This document shows positions 1 through 15,179 of a stretch of DNA of 64,000 nucleotides, one piece after another. The number at the start of each line of letters is the position of its first letter. Position 1 is the first letter of the stretch. The notes below the pieces were generated by a model that worked only from the letters and a program-made list of their open reading frames with translations, was not told the DNA's origin and ran no database searches. This DNA comes from Varroa destructor (lineage: Eukaryota > Arthropoda > Arachnida > Mesostigmata > Varroidae). The stretch lies in contig NW_019211454.1 of NCBI RefSeq assembly GCF_002443255.2, positions 21,233,037-21,297,036 of the forward strand, in the 5' to 3' direction. The translations under genes were made by a program, and so were the position numbers.

Positions 1-865
1 GGATCAGCATCAAACAAGTCATCACAACGAGTCACAGGTTCAATAAACAGCGCCGATTAACCTGAACGAATTGCATAAATAAGATCCTAAAGATGGCTGC
101 AGCAATAGCGAGAGTGGTGCTAACAGGCAATCACAAGTTTGAATCAGGCACTTAGCGTAAAACATTTTTCTTCCAAAGAGAAGAACTTTTATATCCAATG
201 GCAAATTCGAGTGCAAGTTACAAATTTGTTGACGCGCGGTCTTCCGAAAATGGGAGCGCAGGTGACGTACGGATAATCTGAGATGCGTTAACGGTATAGG
301 TGCGAATGATACAGATGAAATGGAATTGCGCGCAAAAAACAAATGGGCATAATCGACAGATATGAGAAGTCGTTCGAGGTCTAGCAAGAAACAGGCGATG
401 TTTCGTACGATACGAAGCTAGGAGAACAGATGTGAAAAATGCGTGACTACGAAGCCGAAAGCGTGCACCTCATGGCTACCGTACCAGTGTCTTAAAAATC
501 TAAAGAGCCAGAAATTGATGGGCACTCGAAATGGTTGCGGTCGAGCAAGATAAAGCCTAAACTGCAATGATAATGGATGACCGTTCGGAGCAATGGCTCC
601 CGTCACCGCAGAGTGTTGCTCAAGATTATGGTTGATGTTTGTCCATTAAGCAAAATTCACTTTTTTTTTTTTCACGAGAACCTATCTTTATTTTTTGATA
701 CGATTCGTAACGAGTGTCAGCGATACCAAATTCGATTATAACGGATCAATCAAACCTTTTACTGTTTCCTATTATCTATTAGTCTATCTACTTTCTAGCC
801 TAGAGACTCTCTGCTATGTTGCTAAAATGTGCCATTTAACCTAAATCACCCTATACCATACACAC

Positions 866-885
866 ATATATATATATATATATAT
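866..885. repeat. (AT)n microsatellite
   Basis: Ten AT units followed by a T-tract. Confidence 0.95.
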
Positions 886-1427
886 TTTTTTTTTCTCTTA
901 TTATACCACTAAAGATTTTTCAGAGTTGGCCATTTAGATTATTTCTACTGTTATAAGAAGTGTGTTGGTCGAAAAACTGTGTTGAAGCTATATTATAGAA
1001 AAAGCTGTTAGGTTTTATATTTATCAGTTTTATAGCCTGATCACTAACAATTATGATTTTTATTCAACGTTATCCTTGTCATAAATATAATTAGTCCCTT
1101 ACCCTTTTACAGGCAAAGTAAAATATAATTAATAACAAAAGCGGCGCGGGCGAAACCCGCTAGTCTTTGTAGTATAGATATTAATCTGTACGGATAGCTA
1201 ACCTGAATGGTGTTAGGAATATGATATAGCAATTGACGCTGATAAGCCAGTTATACTGCCCGTTATCAGACTCTTATCTATCGGCTTTACTCTCCATTAA
1301 ACATTCATTGGCTTTTTCCAGCCATAGCTGTCTATTTGTGTATTATCGTTAGCGTTGAAACATTGAAATATTCTTCAGTGATGGAGAACTAGTAAGTAAT
1401 ATAGCTGACTTTTCTCGTGATTCGTTT

Positions 1428-1449
1428 GTTGCTGTTGCTGCTGCTGCTA
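1428..1449. repeat. TTG/CTG trinucleotide tract
   Basis: An impure run of TTG, CTG and GCT. It produces a leucine run in the plus frame that imitates a signal peptide, but no ATG precedes it. Confidence 0.8.
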
Positions 1450-2810
1450 TCACCAGTCTGCTTTACCTTTTTGTTTGCAGTTTGTTCGTTCTTCGGCAGC
1501 GAACATAAGATCATGGAATCCCCTCTTCCTCTGCGATTCGTTAGCATTATCGCCTGTACTATTCTATTCTATCCGGACTGTCTTAAAGTGTCCAAAGAGT
1601 CCGAAAAAGCGACAACACTGAGCGTTTGTAGAGGAACGTAATAACAACAACATCTTTGGCATGGCCAATGAAATGACCATTATCTAATCAAATTCGCTAG
1701 CGTCAACTCTTGCCATTCTTCCTTTATAATACATATATTGCTATAGTAGATATCGCTGTCGGTGCCTGCTGCCGCTTCTGGAAGCAGCTGTATGAAGCCC
1801 GTGGCCTAAAAGCAGATGTGGCCAACACATATAATTAAGAAGTCTATTTTAGAAGGTGTGGAAAAAACGTTGCCAATTAGGGGAAAATCGAGAAGCAAAC
1901 AGCCGACAGTTTCTCCCTCACGGCTAGTCGTCGGCGCCCGACTGGTTAGTCGTCGGACGTGACGTAAACATCGAAACAGATCTTCCCACCGCGCGGCTAC
2001 TTCTATATGCAGGCGCAGCAGCCTTCACGCCAACGTGAGCGTTTCCTCCGTTGCAGATCTGCCACTATCTGTGCACTGCTGCCCATCTAACGGACAAATG
2101 CGAACAGGACAACAAATACATGGAACCTTGATAAAAAGGAGCAGAGAAGCCTCACCGATGACAGTAACTTCACGACTGATAGTTGTTCATAGCAGTAGTT
2201 AACAAAAGTTGCCATAATAGTCAATCGAGTTGTCTACTTCGGGCGTTTCTCCTGCTGCAGCTCCTACCACAACCGCCATTACAACTACTAGGACTACAGC
2301 AATAGAAACGAAGGGGCGACATCAAACAGTTCCAAAGGTAAAATGCTGCTACTGCTGATTATGCAGTTTGTACAGCTGGCAGCCCGTTGAGTGCAGAAGA
2401 TTCAGCTCTTCCCCACTACTGCCCTGCCACACTAGCGCTTTGTCAAGAGTTTGTTTCTTTACGTTTTTAGTGACGCTGCTAACGCGACTATACTCGTTGT
2501 TGTTGTTTTTGTGGCGTCTCTTTCTGATTACGTTGCCATAAGCGTATAGATGCTGTTATGTCGTCAGCGTTTGCGTTTTCCAAGCCCGAAAAAGTACCCA
2601 CCCACTGTAACACCACCTTCGCCATTGGCGGTAGCAGCAACACAAAAAAAGCGGGAATTGAAATAGGAATTACCAACCAATGACGATAATTGTCATTGTT
2701 GCTAGCGCGGATGCTTTTTCCAACGCTGTGGTCATGATGAAGGCTGACAAATTAGGTCTAACTATTCAATGGCCTAGCAGCGGTTGAGAGGACTCATCGT
2801 CACTGCTGAA

Positions 2811-2838
2811 TTATTATTATTATTATGAAGAAGAAGAA
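2811..2838. repeat. Compound (TTA)n-(GAA)n microsatellite
   Basis: About five TTA units run directly into four GAA units. Confidence 0.95.
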
Positions 2839-4774
2839 CAAATTTGGAGTACAGGAGATTCAACTGTTGCTGTTTCAATTTAGGTCTTGAAATGTAGTTC
2901 TATAAACTAGGCAATTGCAATAGAAGGAAACCATATTGATAAGTTTGGGTTTACGCATGAAATGTATAGAATGAGGCCGCTGTAAAGAGTAACATAGGCG
3001 TTATTTTGTTGTCTAATTTTAATGTAAATATTGCGAAGAGCGCCAACCTAACGCAGTCTCTTGCTAAAAGCGTATTTGGCCTGCAATTTACTAATAGCAG
3101 GACAACAGTACTTCGGCGACTGGTATTTAGGCACAATGGATAGGCCAAAATGCGCCACACATGAATACTATTCTACAACGTAAAGATCAAATTCGATTGA
3201 AACCTGAATAGCGACTCAAAGACTGCATCGATAACGTACAAAAGCCTTTGTTGGAATGCTTTATTTTACATTAAGTATATGCCGTATGAAAAATGCGGTC
3301 CTAGTGTAAGATTATTTGTGAAGACCCACTGATTGGGGAGTTGTGCAGGTTCGAAAACAGCTTCTTCTCGACTTCTGAAACAAAACGTACTTATATGACG
3401 TGGTTAAAATACGATTACGGCATGGAAGTGTTTTCTCTATAACAGGTTCAGTAAAATATTGCTAAAACAATACAGACAACGATGCAAAAACCTTTTAGTT
3501 TCGCATTTCGAGGGAATTACGAGGGACAATTACGCAGCATATTATGCTGGATCGTAGTTTGAACTTTTCGTGTACAGCACGCTATCTTGGAGCGATCCTA
3601 ATTACTGTATAAATGTACGGGCTGTCCATGAAAGGAAGTTGAAACAAATCAGAGATGGACGGATGAGCGCGACTAGAAACACAGACCCATCTCGTCCCCT
3701 AGAGAACCCCTATATGCATGTACGTACATCCATCATGCATACAGCGTATAAAGCAGACTATGTAGGTAAATCGTTGACGGTGTGCATGTCGCGTCGGAGT
3801 GTTTTTTTTTTCTTTTGTAGAGCGTTCATCAGAGCATGGAACAAAAACTAACGAGGAATTCAGGTACACGCACATTCAGGTCCATGAATCCGGTTTATCT
3901 ATCTATATGGTTCCGAACGGATATGGTAGAACAGAGAATCTTCTATTTTTTCTGGGGATAAAATTATCGCGACGTTGCAAATTTCACGCTGCCAGCGTCT
4001 TCGGGTACTTGAACGGCTGTGGCCAATCGCAATATTGGTAAGAGTTAAACTAGCTCCTTTTTGTGTAGCCAGCGTTTGCGTCAGCAGCGAATTGGTGTTT
4101 TCTACGAGATGGACAGCAGGAGAGAAAATCGACACGCGGACAAGAGAGGGTAACCTGTAATACAAAAAAATCAACAACTATCGAAAAAAGAAGCAATTGT
4201 TAATACGACAGACAACGCTTAGCGTCCAGCTGTAGCTGCTACTGGCCGTTGTTCATTGAACATATACTACATTCGTGTTTTGGTCTATGCGTACCGCTTT
4301 CTTGTACAAAATATTGTAGCAGATCAGAGGGCTGCAGACGTGTCACCACGACGGACTGTGGAGCGGGCGAGCGGACGAACGATGAAGATGCTGACGCACG
4401 CAATAGCAAAGCACTGGCGCAAGACGAAGATTGTCACCGTTTACCGTAACCAACAATATCATCATCACGCACGTTTGAAAAACTATTCCAAAATAGATTG
4501 TAGGGCAAAGTAACGGCAAGAAATAATAATTCGAAGGAACTGATCCGGCCATCAGTTATCACTAACTAGCACCCAGGGAAGTGGTTGGACACGTAGAACC
4601 TTACAAGAACTTACTCTAGCCCCACGCAATAATGTTCGCTTAAGTATCGTGCTACTGCTATTGCTGTGCTAGAAAAAATCGTGTAACTGCGATATGTAAT
4701 AAGAAAAAAAAAAACTAGGAAAAGCAGGGACAATTAAAGAAACATAAAACCAGCTTATCACGAAAGGATAATAC

Positions 4775-4794
4775 AAAGATAGCTAGCTATCTTT
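4775..4794. repeat. Perfect 20 bp palindrome
   Basis: AAAGATAGCTAGCTATCTTT is fully self-complementary with no spacer. No function is assigned. Confidence 0.9.
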
Positions 4795-7700
4795 TTCGAG
4801 AGGCTGATTTTGCCGAGGATCAGCTCAGCCGCCAAAACAAATATACCTCGTATATCTCAAATCACGTTAGCATTAGCAGCACCGGCTTCGAACCACCGCT
4901 TATCACTATTGCCACGTGGCAATAGGTGAAGAAACGACACTGTACAGAATACTCCGCGGCGCAGCGCCATACTTTGTTATTGTTGCACAATGCTCGTCGA
5001 TGGTCGCACCTCGCGTCTAGGAATGGACGCGTTCTCGCTAAATTGTGGCGACAACTATCCTACACCTGTCACCGCTACGCTGTCCTCCCTTACTCTCGGA
5101 CGCGACGACTTCGACCGTTTTAAAGGGTTTTATTGGCACCTTCTGTGCCCCCTTCCGTTTCGCTCTCTCTCAGCCTGTAAGGAAATGTGGGAGCCGTGTT
5201 GCTAGGAAAACAAGGATATTTCTTGACGACAAGAGAGACTGGCGTCTGTTACACAGCGCCGGCGGTGTGGCGGCGGCGTTATTAGAAACGCTACATTAGC
5301 GGCAGCACCCGTGACACCTCGAAAAAGATAAGGCGTATCACTTGCTGGCGGGGGTCTGGCTATCACCAAACCCAAAATTAGATGCGGTGGAAAACGGGAC
5401 AAAAAACGACGAAGTCAACGGGAAGTAGAAAGAAAAAGAAGATAATGATAGCGACGGAACAGATGAAAGGAAATAGCAACGCTAACTAGAAACTAAAAAA
5501 CAAACTTTATAAAAACAACGCAACTATATATACTAAACTACTATTACTAGTAGTACTACCATACCGCCGCTCTGAGGCGACCTGAAGGCAGATAAGAATT
5601 ACGCATGCAGTCGGCGACATCAGCAACACTGCCCCTTAATTCTGGCCGTTAAAGTCCTGCAGAAAGTTGACTCGAGTAATTTAGAAGGAAGCAGTGGCGC
5701 AGCAGACTGTTGTCGTTACTGAGCCAATGAGAGAAAGAGGGCTTTCTCGATTGCCTACGTCTTGTCGAAAGTGTCATTCTGATATACGCATGCGTCATAC
5801 CTTTGTCCTGTTTATGTCTGACCATCTGTAAATATTTGAATTTATTAAGCGCTGGGTTCACATTGAGTAAACGGTCGTGTTAGTTAAAACTCTGCTGACT
5901 CAGAGCCAAATGAAGATAACAAGCACCGATAATAGTAGCGCTGCCTGTAGAAGAGTGGTCGAAACGGCAGCACTGACAAAGATAATACGATCAGGATCAT
6001 TTGTAGCAAAGAACTCGATGCATTTTCGGGTAAATATGACGAACCGCTTAAATACCGTAGCTGAAATGACAAATAATTCATGGATGGTCTAGCAGAGATT
6101 TTGTACTTTCAGATATTGTTTTGTACAGACTCTAAGTAGGTTGACTGGAATAATAGAAATGGTCCATCCATATGACTGAACTAAGAGGCTCATCGATCCA
6201 GAATTCGACTACTTTTGCCAAGAACTACCTACAGAGTGAACTATTCATTGCCAGAATTCAGAACGAACTTACTGCTGTCCTACTTCGGGACCTTGACGAT
6301 ATGGTCGAGATCAAGGTAGACCAACCTATTAGTATTAAAATCTCAATTTTTTCTTCAAATTCAAGATGATTTTCTGCAAAAAAAATATTGCCACTCAAAT
6401 GTAATTTATCAGGCAGGATTAAAATTGGTATCTAATACGAAACATCGTTAAGCTAGAACCTTCGCACTTTCGATTACTGTAGACCAACATCGTTCTATTC
6501 TGCCTCTTTCAGTTGGCCATGTTCATAATCTTTTTTTTTTTGGCTCAGAACGAGGTTGGAAAACGCTGTCGTACACAAAATTATCTCAACTGCAAGTTAT
6601 ATCACAATAGCGGAGTCCACTGGAAGGACCTGTACTTGAATTTTCCTTCAGACACGATCCCGTTTGGATAAAGCTTTGAAAATTTGCTCAATGGAGTGCG
6701 TGTGGGAATGACAGACCACTGTGTTTGCTTAGAGACAAAGGTGGGCACTAAACCAGCTACAGCTATCTGGCTAGGAATATCCTGCAGAACTAAGAACGTC
6801 GGGGCTATCAGTTGGGGTCGCTTTCACTGAGGTCAGCATGACTCAAGAGGACCCATCAGTGAGGAGAAGCAGAAGCCAGAAGACAACTGATGGAACGGGA
6901 TATCGGCCGCTACCAAACATCATAGCATCGTCTGAACTAACTTTCAGAATGAGAATGTTTCTTGCCGTAATGACTGCACGTCATTTACGGAAACAGAATG
7001 GCGGAGCGATGCAATGATATAATGCCACCGGCGAGAGAATGAACGTATCAGCTAGAGGAAAAACGAGATGATGAGCACGCAACGATGCATACCGCTGCCG
7101 CTTAGGACGCCGACCGAACCCGTCTGATCCAGAGTTGCTGTCGTTGCAGCAGCATCAGTAGTTGATGTTGCGGTGCTATTGCTGTCTTGTCCAAAGCACC
7201 TTGTTGTCGGCGCTGTTGTTGGAGCTTATTTCGTGCGTTCAGATTTAACTGGGAGAAAACGAAATCAGAGCTTACTTATCGAAGTTGTCATCGCCCTGTT
7301 ACGGCAGCCGGCTCATCGGGGGACCGGCTGACCGGTGTCTCTGGTCTGAAGCTGCTGCGACGCCGTCTGGTGGGTCCGTGGAGATAGTGATGCCTGCACT
7401 GTTGCAGGAGTTGCTTGCTGGCGACCGCAGACAAGTTTGCTTTGTTCAGGTCTCGATATGCCAGCGCAGAGGTTGTCGGGGTCGCTTAGCGGGCCGAAAG
7501 ACAGACGGACATGCTGAGTGGGTCACTTAGTCAGCTCAATGGAGGCCGCTGCTGACGGCAGAAAGGAAAGGCGATCGGGCGCGAGTCTGGCCACTCAGAA
7601 CTCTCTCTCTTTTTCCGCTTCGCTTCGTTTCGGGTGTCTGTGGACAATGAATAAATAATCTTAAACTACGACTTTAGATTTGCTACAAGTGGCCAGATGG

Positions 7701-10700
7701 CGAAAATGGCAAATCAAATGAAATGCTTTTCATCGTAAACTATAGTGAAGTCAGCAGAATCACCAATAACAATGACACGGAATGCCAGTGAGAGCGATGT
7801 TTGACGCCAGTACCCTTCGCCATGGGCCACGTGCATCCTGTCGCTGCTACCTTGAAAAATCAATGCAGGCAATTTTCCGCCACCAGGCGAGTTTTCCTTC
7901 GAACGTTTGATACATCCTGCCGCAAACGTAAACGCATGCAGACATATGCACATATACATACGATGCTACACGATTCTTTCAGGGTGGGCTTGCAGCTCCT
8001 TGAAAAAAGAATCAGATTCGTTTGTGAGTGAACCGATAAGATAAAAGAGGAAAAAAAAAGGGGATTTGTCTAGTTTACCAAACAGTGTATCCTTCTTCAT
8101 TTTCTGATCTACAAAAGTCACACATAGCGAGCCACGAGACGTAAAAACGCGAGGCGAGAGCGAAGGATTACATTCGAATAAGCATCAACAGATATACTAA
8201 ACATAATTAACTGTAACACGCATGTACAGAAGACAACGCTAGGTGAGCTAGCTACCTATTATACGGGCAGCACGTGTGCGATCATCATGGCCACTATGAA
8301 TACCGCTATGGAACTGAATGGTAGCCAGCGTGACTGTATTTGGTGCGTTCGCGTCGAGCCAAAAACGATGGCGGTCTGCTAAACGCTACCGTCAACCAGG
8401 TTTGTTTATTTGCCGATCGATCGCCTGTCTGTACTATGTATTATAATATCTATCTACAACGATGCTCTACCTGTTGACCTATTGTGTCTCGTTGACAGAA
8501 CTACATCGCCATAGCTGGGCAGTGTTCGTCTCAGAGCTGGAAATAGCGAGAGAATAGGACTAACCACGAAAGCGTCAATTAACTTATCTACCGCCGCTGG
8601 CAGCCAGTCACGTGTATTCTTATCTGTGTGAATGTATACCCAGTAGTTATTACTGTTTCTACAGCCGCTGCTGTTGTCCTTGGATTATATTATGGGTGAG
8701 AGATAGCTTTGGGTGAATAAGGCCAATAATACACGTGGCGACTGGGTTACGTCAATCGAATCGCAGCTACTGTTGCCAAAATATACAAAATAATGTGTTT
8801 GCACGCAGCCCGAATGGAAGCAAGCAAGCAGGTATACTGTCCTGTCATCGAACGCGCCATCAGTGACCATTATGATACCCAATTAGTATGGAATGGGTTG
8901 GGTTTCGGGATGTTCTTGTTTTCGAGTAAATGAATCTTGACAATTGCTATGTTCGGCGATTTGGCTGTTCATATGAAACGCTTTTGTTTTCGTAGCGATG
9001 TAACCCCATCACGTTCTTAAAGAACAAAATCACTCGGCATTATTATTCTTTTAATAAACAGATAGTCAGCGTTGTACAGCTCGAAGGAAGAAAGGACATG
9101 CGTTCACGTCGGCGAGATAACCTGAAAGCATTCGTTTTGTCAGAAAATCATAACATAGAGGCTTGAATTCAATTCTTGCTAGTGTTCGTGCCATAAAATC
9201 ATATAATACGGACACAACATCCGAGTGCTAAAACCCTAGCTTGGCTTTGATGTAAGTAGATCTTTCCTGTGCTCACGTGTACTCAAATATGAGCACTCTC
9301 CCCGGTTACTAATATTGGGGCACAGTGTCAGCGTGCGCTTCCTTGCAGCTCGTGAAGCAAACCAGTACTATTTAACCGGCTGACCCGCCGACGCTGATCT
9401 TCCGACGAAGGGAATTTAAGGGGTATCGTTCTTCCCGCTAACGGCATCAGTGGCGTAACGAATAACCGCATCATGGCTAGATAATGCCGCAAGGAATCAG
9501 GCGTAAGCGGCGATCGAACTTTAGAAGGCAGAAGGAGTTTTTCGTGTAGATAAAAACAAACAATACCTGGTCGGCAGGCGTTTACAGCGGCAGCCACATC
9601 ACTGCGCGGCGACACTTTCGCTGAAGAGGGGCTCATTTGCGCCGTCACTTCTGCGTTCGCTCTGGTCCTTTGTCAACCGTTGTTTCGCTGCGAGATGATA
9701 GCCAATAGGCGACAATGTTCCAAAGTGCCTCGGAAATTGGAACTCCCTCTGACAGCTGGTGACTGTTCGGTGCGGTCATTTTCACTGACGTTTGGCTAGT
9801 GACTCAGCGCGATCCCGTCGACGGCAAGCGCGAAGCTACCATTTCCTGAGAATGAAGTTAGTCGATCTACGCTTGAGTTAGCGAGTCATTGTATATGTGA
9901 CATTTTCGAGAAAGGCATAGCACACTTGTAGTCAAAGGAGAAGCGGGTGCCAGCTTGTTGTCAAGCGTCAACATGGTACCTGCATGGGAGTGTGCCAGCG
10001 AGGATCTATTCGCTGCTATGCGTGCTCCATTTTTCAGTCTGTCCTGTAATACCTCTGACGAAAAAGGGTGATTTGCGTGATAGCCAATAAATGCAGCCAT
10101 AAATTCGACTGACTTGTAACTGCTATTGACCCCTGTATGCAACCCCTTGTTACCCCAACTGGTGACCGTAGCCTTTTCTACATAATGTGCTACTAACTCG
10201 GCTGACTGTCACGTAGCGATGAAAAAGATTGTAATGTATACATCATAGAATCTGGGAAAATAAAGCAATTTAACAATCGCTATCTAAAGGAATCGTCAGC
10301 TAACGAAGTCGTTGGCTTGTTTAGCCGATTGTTCTTTGAAATGTGCATGCAAATGTTTGTAAGTTGTATGTCGGTTATTGTTTGATGTTGTTAAGCTATT
10401 TTTATGAAGCGCCCACTGTCGTTAATCCCCATCTCCTGCCCCAGTATCTGCTTTTTGCTCTTTCTTCTCCTATTTTTCTTGTGACTAGTATAACGGCTGA
10501 CCGCAGTTGAGGTCGTAATATTTGTGTGTTTGACTTTATTTAGCTCAGACATTCATTGCTTTAGTCATGAATTTTACAAAAGCTGCGCGTCTTGCGCGTG
10601 AAGGGGGCGCTATTCGATTTTTCGGACCATTCACATCGTCTTTCCATTTCAGCACAGTTGGCCGTTATGGCGCCCGAATACGAATGTAACTAGGGTGTGC

Positions 10701-12762
10701 TATGCAAAATAAGTTAGTTAAGGGAAAATCAGAGCGATACCTTATCGATGTCCTCACAGTTACAAGTGGAGCTCTAACGTCCAGCCAATAGTATCTACCT
10801 GTTTTGCCAGATCCAACGACATTTGCTCGACGGCGTCATGCTTGTATATACTGCATCTTTACGTGAATATAATGTACTTGTTTTTTGTTCGATGTTACAG
10901 TATCATAAAGCTACACAATATTGTGACCGTAAGTTGTCCATTCTATTTAGATATGCTACCCTTGCTGTCCAGAACACAGAGCGCCATAAACGCTGGAGCT
11001 GGAGCTGTAGCGGAGATAGTGACGCTAAACCGCTTTAGCCCTCTGAAAAAAACAAATTGACTAATATATATAAATATATGCTAACACTATTTCGTTTGTA
11101 TACGTTAGGGCATTACCTAGCAGACACCCGGCTAAATGAACTTGAAATTTATAGCTGTATAAAGACTAAGTACGAGACTTTATATCCCGCAGTCCGCGAT
11201 AAGTATTGCAACCAGGAAATGTGTAGTTCCGCTAGTTTGGCCATCAAGTGAATTTATCTTGCCTGCATGACTTGGCCCGTGTGAATGGTTTCCACTAGAA
11301 AAATCGGAGAATGTTAGCGGTCAGGACACCGCCGGTGCGCATAGTAAAAAAAATATAGTGAAAGCGCCATTAAATCGAATTCGCTGACACAACGTCGACA
11401 ACATTGAAGTAAATGACAAGCTAAAATGGACATAATAATAAATAAAGTAGCTTATCGGTTAATGCCAATATGGCTATTCACGTTTAAACAAGCTTACTCC
11501 ATCTTTGTTCGTGGGCTGCGGCGGGCCCACGACCGCTACGAGATATACTCTTGCAGCGGCGGATCAAACTATTGAAGCAAAAATGAACCAACGTCAGGAA
11601 CGGGTTCTACAGAAGCGGCCATCAGTGAAAGTCCAACGTTGTTGACTTTTTGTCCGTCCTCCCTTCTCGTTCCCACTCCTCGTTTTCGCTCATATAAATC
11701 GTCTCTATCACAGCACCGAACGTTCACCTAGATGATGTATATATGTATGCATAAAAGTCGACGTAAACATGGCTAACCAATCTTCAATATGTCACTTTTT
11801 ATTTCTAATCGGAGACGGAAAGAAGCAAAACAAGCGATGAGCCTTGAATAGCGTAGCAATAACGCGAGGCGCCGGGGGGTCAGTAGCGGTTGTCAAGCAA
11901 ATTTTACGACAGCAACTGGACGAATAAGTGGCCACCGGGTTTCTTTTGGCAAAACAACGACTATTGCACACAAATCCGCTCTTGATTTCATTCCTGACCG
12001 AATGGTTCGTTGACGGAAAGCACAGCACATAACTGTAGTTGTAGTTCTCAGCCCGTTGTTCTTCTTCGAATAGCCGAAATGACTTCCCATTCTCTCTGAC
12101 ACCCGTTTCACAGTTAGAACTATGGGCTAAAAATGGTTGTACCGTCCTTCTTTCCAATCGGTTTAACCACCAGTGGCTACTGCTACTGAAATCCGTTGTT
12201 GTTTCTCTATCCTGAGGATCGTGCAACTTTTCACTCGAAGAGAAAGCTTAGCGTAGCCAATGAATCATTGCTTATTCTATGCGTGCGCGGCATCAAGTTG
12301 CCCTCAGGCTTCAAGCGCTACACAAATGTATTGCTACTACCAGCCAAACAAATCGAGAGAACCTTTTCGGCCGCCAGGAACGGGACCGAGGGATTAACTC
12401 TGCTGCAATCAAAGCTCCCCAAATGACTAGCCTATCGTGGAACGGCAATAGACGAAAAAGGAACTATTCTTTTCGAGCAATAGTAGCAGAAGCAGCGCCT
12501 GCTCTAACCAAAAAAGAGGTACAGGGTCTGGGAGTAGCGGCGATGATCGAAAAAAGTCGAGGCGTCAGTAGCAACTGCAACTGTGATAACGCAAAAAATC
12601 TACAGCGTCATATAGAAGCATCTCCTTTGGCGTTATCTGTTGGCCTATCAGCCCTTTGGGTGTCCATTATCTGGCCATCATCGCCTAATAGGAGCTACCA
12701 TGGGGGTCGATTATCCGTTGAAGCGCAGCGTAATAGTGATAATCTAACATTGGAACGTCTAT

Positions 12763-12766
<4 letters not shown>

Positions 12767-12808
<42 letters not shown>
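12767..12808. repeat. (AT)n microsatellite, 42 bp
   Basis: Twenty-one AT units. They create the Tyr-Ile run of the 191-codon plus-strand ORF around 12,279-12,854, which is otherwise unrecognisable. Confidence 0.97.
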
Positions 12809-12810
<2 letters not shown>

Positions 12811-15179
12811 CTACAATGGGTGTATCGCTAAATCTGTTGTTCGTTGTAGTGTAAAGAAATGTCAGTCACCTTTTAGATCTCTGACGCCGATGGAAATGCG
12901 TAGGAAGCCAATAGCTGGGAAAGGTATAAACCAGAGGATTCGTTACTTGGAAATCGTTGTTCTTAGGGAAGCGTGTATGCTTGACTGAACTATTTGATTG
13001 AGTGAATCAACGAAAGCGATAATACAACTAAAACTCGTTAGTATTTTCGTTAATTGATGGAGAACGCTTTGCTGCCACTTCCACAAGTGCCAAGTCGTAC
13101 TATTCAGCCGTATGACGAACAATATACACATATATAATTCACTTGTTTATTGCTTTTGTATTGGTCCGGCTCTTTGTTGACTAGTACTACAAACTAGTTC
13201 GAGTGAATGGCAAGTACCACCGGATAATCACGCTGAATTCCCTTTCGGTCTCTTGGTATGGTCTTCTAGGCATTGCGTCGCGCTAAACTGTGGTTTTTTT
13301 CCTTCGTAATTCTTTCAACGAGGCCTGTCGCCGGTTTTTCAGAATTTCACAGAGGTGCACATTCACAGCACGAAAGCCTTAAAGCTGTTAACAATCTATT
13401 CTCAACATTTTTTTAAGATTTCGGATTGAGTTAGCGGGTAGAAGGTATTGTTTTTTTTGGAAGCTTAAAATGCATGTGTCGAAGTGCTTTCTCTATTCTG
13501 TACAGATAACTGGCCATGTCCTGCCTGTGCCTGCATTGAGTAGAACGGTGAGTCCCTGTGGGATTATCCTTGCTTAAATTCCGCACGGTCGCTTGCCGCA
13601 GTATGGCTAACCACTACTTTTGTCTTTCTCTGACGATTCCTTTGTGTGCATTGCGGGCAGGGCCTTCCTCAGTTTTGCATTGCCTTTGAGCCTTGCCGTA
13701 TTACAAGAAGTCCCCTAACGCCATTTGCGCGCTGCTTGTTTGAGGCGCCTGGCGTACCTGTAAGCATAATGATCGACGAGCTTTCCTCTGCAGTAGTTCA
13801 GTCGCTACGGGTTTGGCCCATGCAGAAGCCCGACAAAAGCAACTCAGTCCGTGTCCTTCGTTCCCCCTAGGGTCGTCAAAGTTAGAAACAATTCGGGCCA
13901 GCCCAAAAAAAAAAGGGCTAATATAGCCTTTTGTTAGCCTAAGTGCAGCCGTTCCTAAAGATTAAACGTGATCTGACCGTTAGCTACCATATTTAATGGT
14001 GGGACAAAGACTTTCTGCAAGGACATACTTATCGATCCTCACAGCAATATCATAGCGACAGTGTAAATTGGGTCTTCACTACAGCTTGAGACAAAGCTTC
14101 CTGTTCTAGCTTCACTTTGTCGGACCTATATAATATAGTAACATAAGTCTATTATCATCATTCGTCATATACATATTACATCGGCGGAGGGTGTGTAACG
14201 TAAATCTGGCCGCACGATAATAACAAATGGCTTGCGTTTCGGTTTAAATGAAACATGGGCTTTCCTTTACTGTCCACGGTGGTCCATGCATAAGCGAGAA
14301 CACGGCGACACCCCACTCTTACTACAAGTAAGACTGTGAAGCGGAACATCGAAAGCAAGCAAACTCCTAAATCCAGGGCTTACTAATAGTATAATTTGGT
14401 GATCCCGCAGCTCGTAAGAACAAATAAATTCATTTGGCAAGTTTTCGTAAGGTACGTCTATGAGTTGGTGTGATCGGTCGCGTCACAGGTAGTAGTTATA
14501 CTTAAAATCGTCAAAGTAATCCTGTTAAGCCATTTAGAATTGTGACAAAATAGTGCTTCGAGAGCGGACGACATGTTCACTCCGGCCTTTTCTTAATTAC
14601 TTTATTACGGATCTTCGCATACTGTCTGTAATCAAATATCGCAGGTGCAGCGTAGCGTGCATTGTATGCGCGTGCAGCGTAACAATAATGTAAAGTTATA
14701 ACATGGATAAATACATTGCTATAATGGCGTATTGGTGAACCTGTTTAATTAGTTAGTGTCGTCATCGTTCCCAATGGGAACAACGGTATTCCATACGAAA
14801 GTCAGATTTTCCCATCAACAAAAGTAGATGCAAGTAATTTTTTCAACGAGGCAAAATAAATAGGATAATAATAATTATCATGTAGATCTAGTATTTAAAG
14901 GATATCCAAAAATCCATTATTTGAGGATTCGTATCTGCTCTTTTAGATTCTGATTGATATCCTTCTGAGGAAATTTCTTTGTGAATAGTTACTATTATGC
15001 GCATTATAATTTTTTTTTTTGGTCTTAGCAATAGCATTTCAACAATGACAAACTATCGTCAGGTATGTATGTGAGTATTCGTAATGAAGTACTGCGTTTA
15101 TTTCACCTTTTAGCTCAAATTGAGATAGTCGTGATCCTCCCGAAGTATGTTGTCAAGCAAAAAAAAAAGTATCTAGATA

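Noticed and set aside
1417..1641. Plus-strand frame that begins with a leucine run like a signal peptide
   Set aside because: It starts at GTG with no ATG, and the leucines come from a CTG/TTG repeat. The remainder has no recognisable domain.
11690..11730. TATA-like CATATAAAT below a pyrimidine-rich stretch
   Set aside because: No start codon, exon or transcript can be tied to it, and TATA-like words are frequent in AT-rich DNA.
11792..12226. Minus-strand ORF of 144 codons
   Set aside because: No recognisable domain, and other open frames overlap it. Nothing distinguishes it from chance in this GC-moderate patch.
12279..12854. Plus-strand ORF of 191 codons, the second longest frame in the window
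   Set aside because: The length is partly due to the (AT)n tract read as Tyr-Ile. Composition and sequence match no family and no splice pattern supports it.
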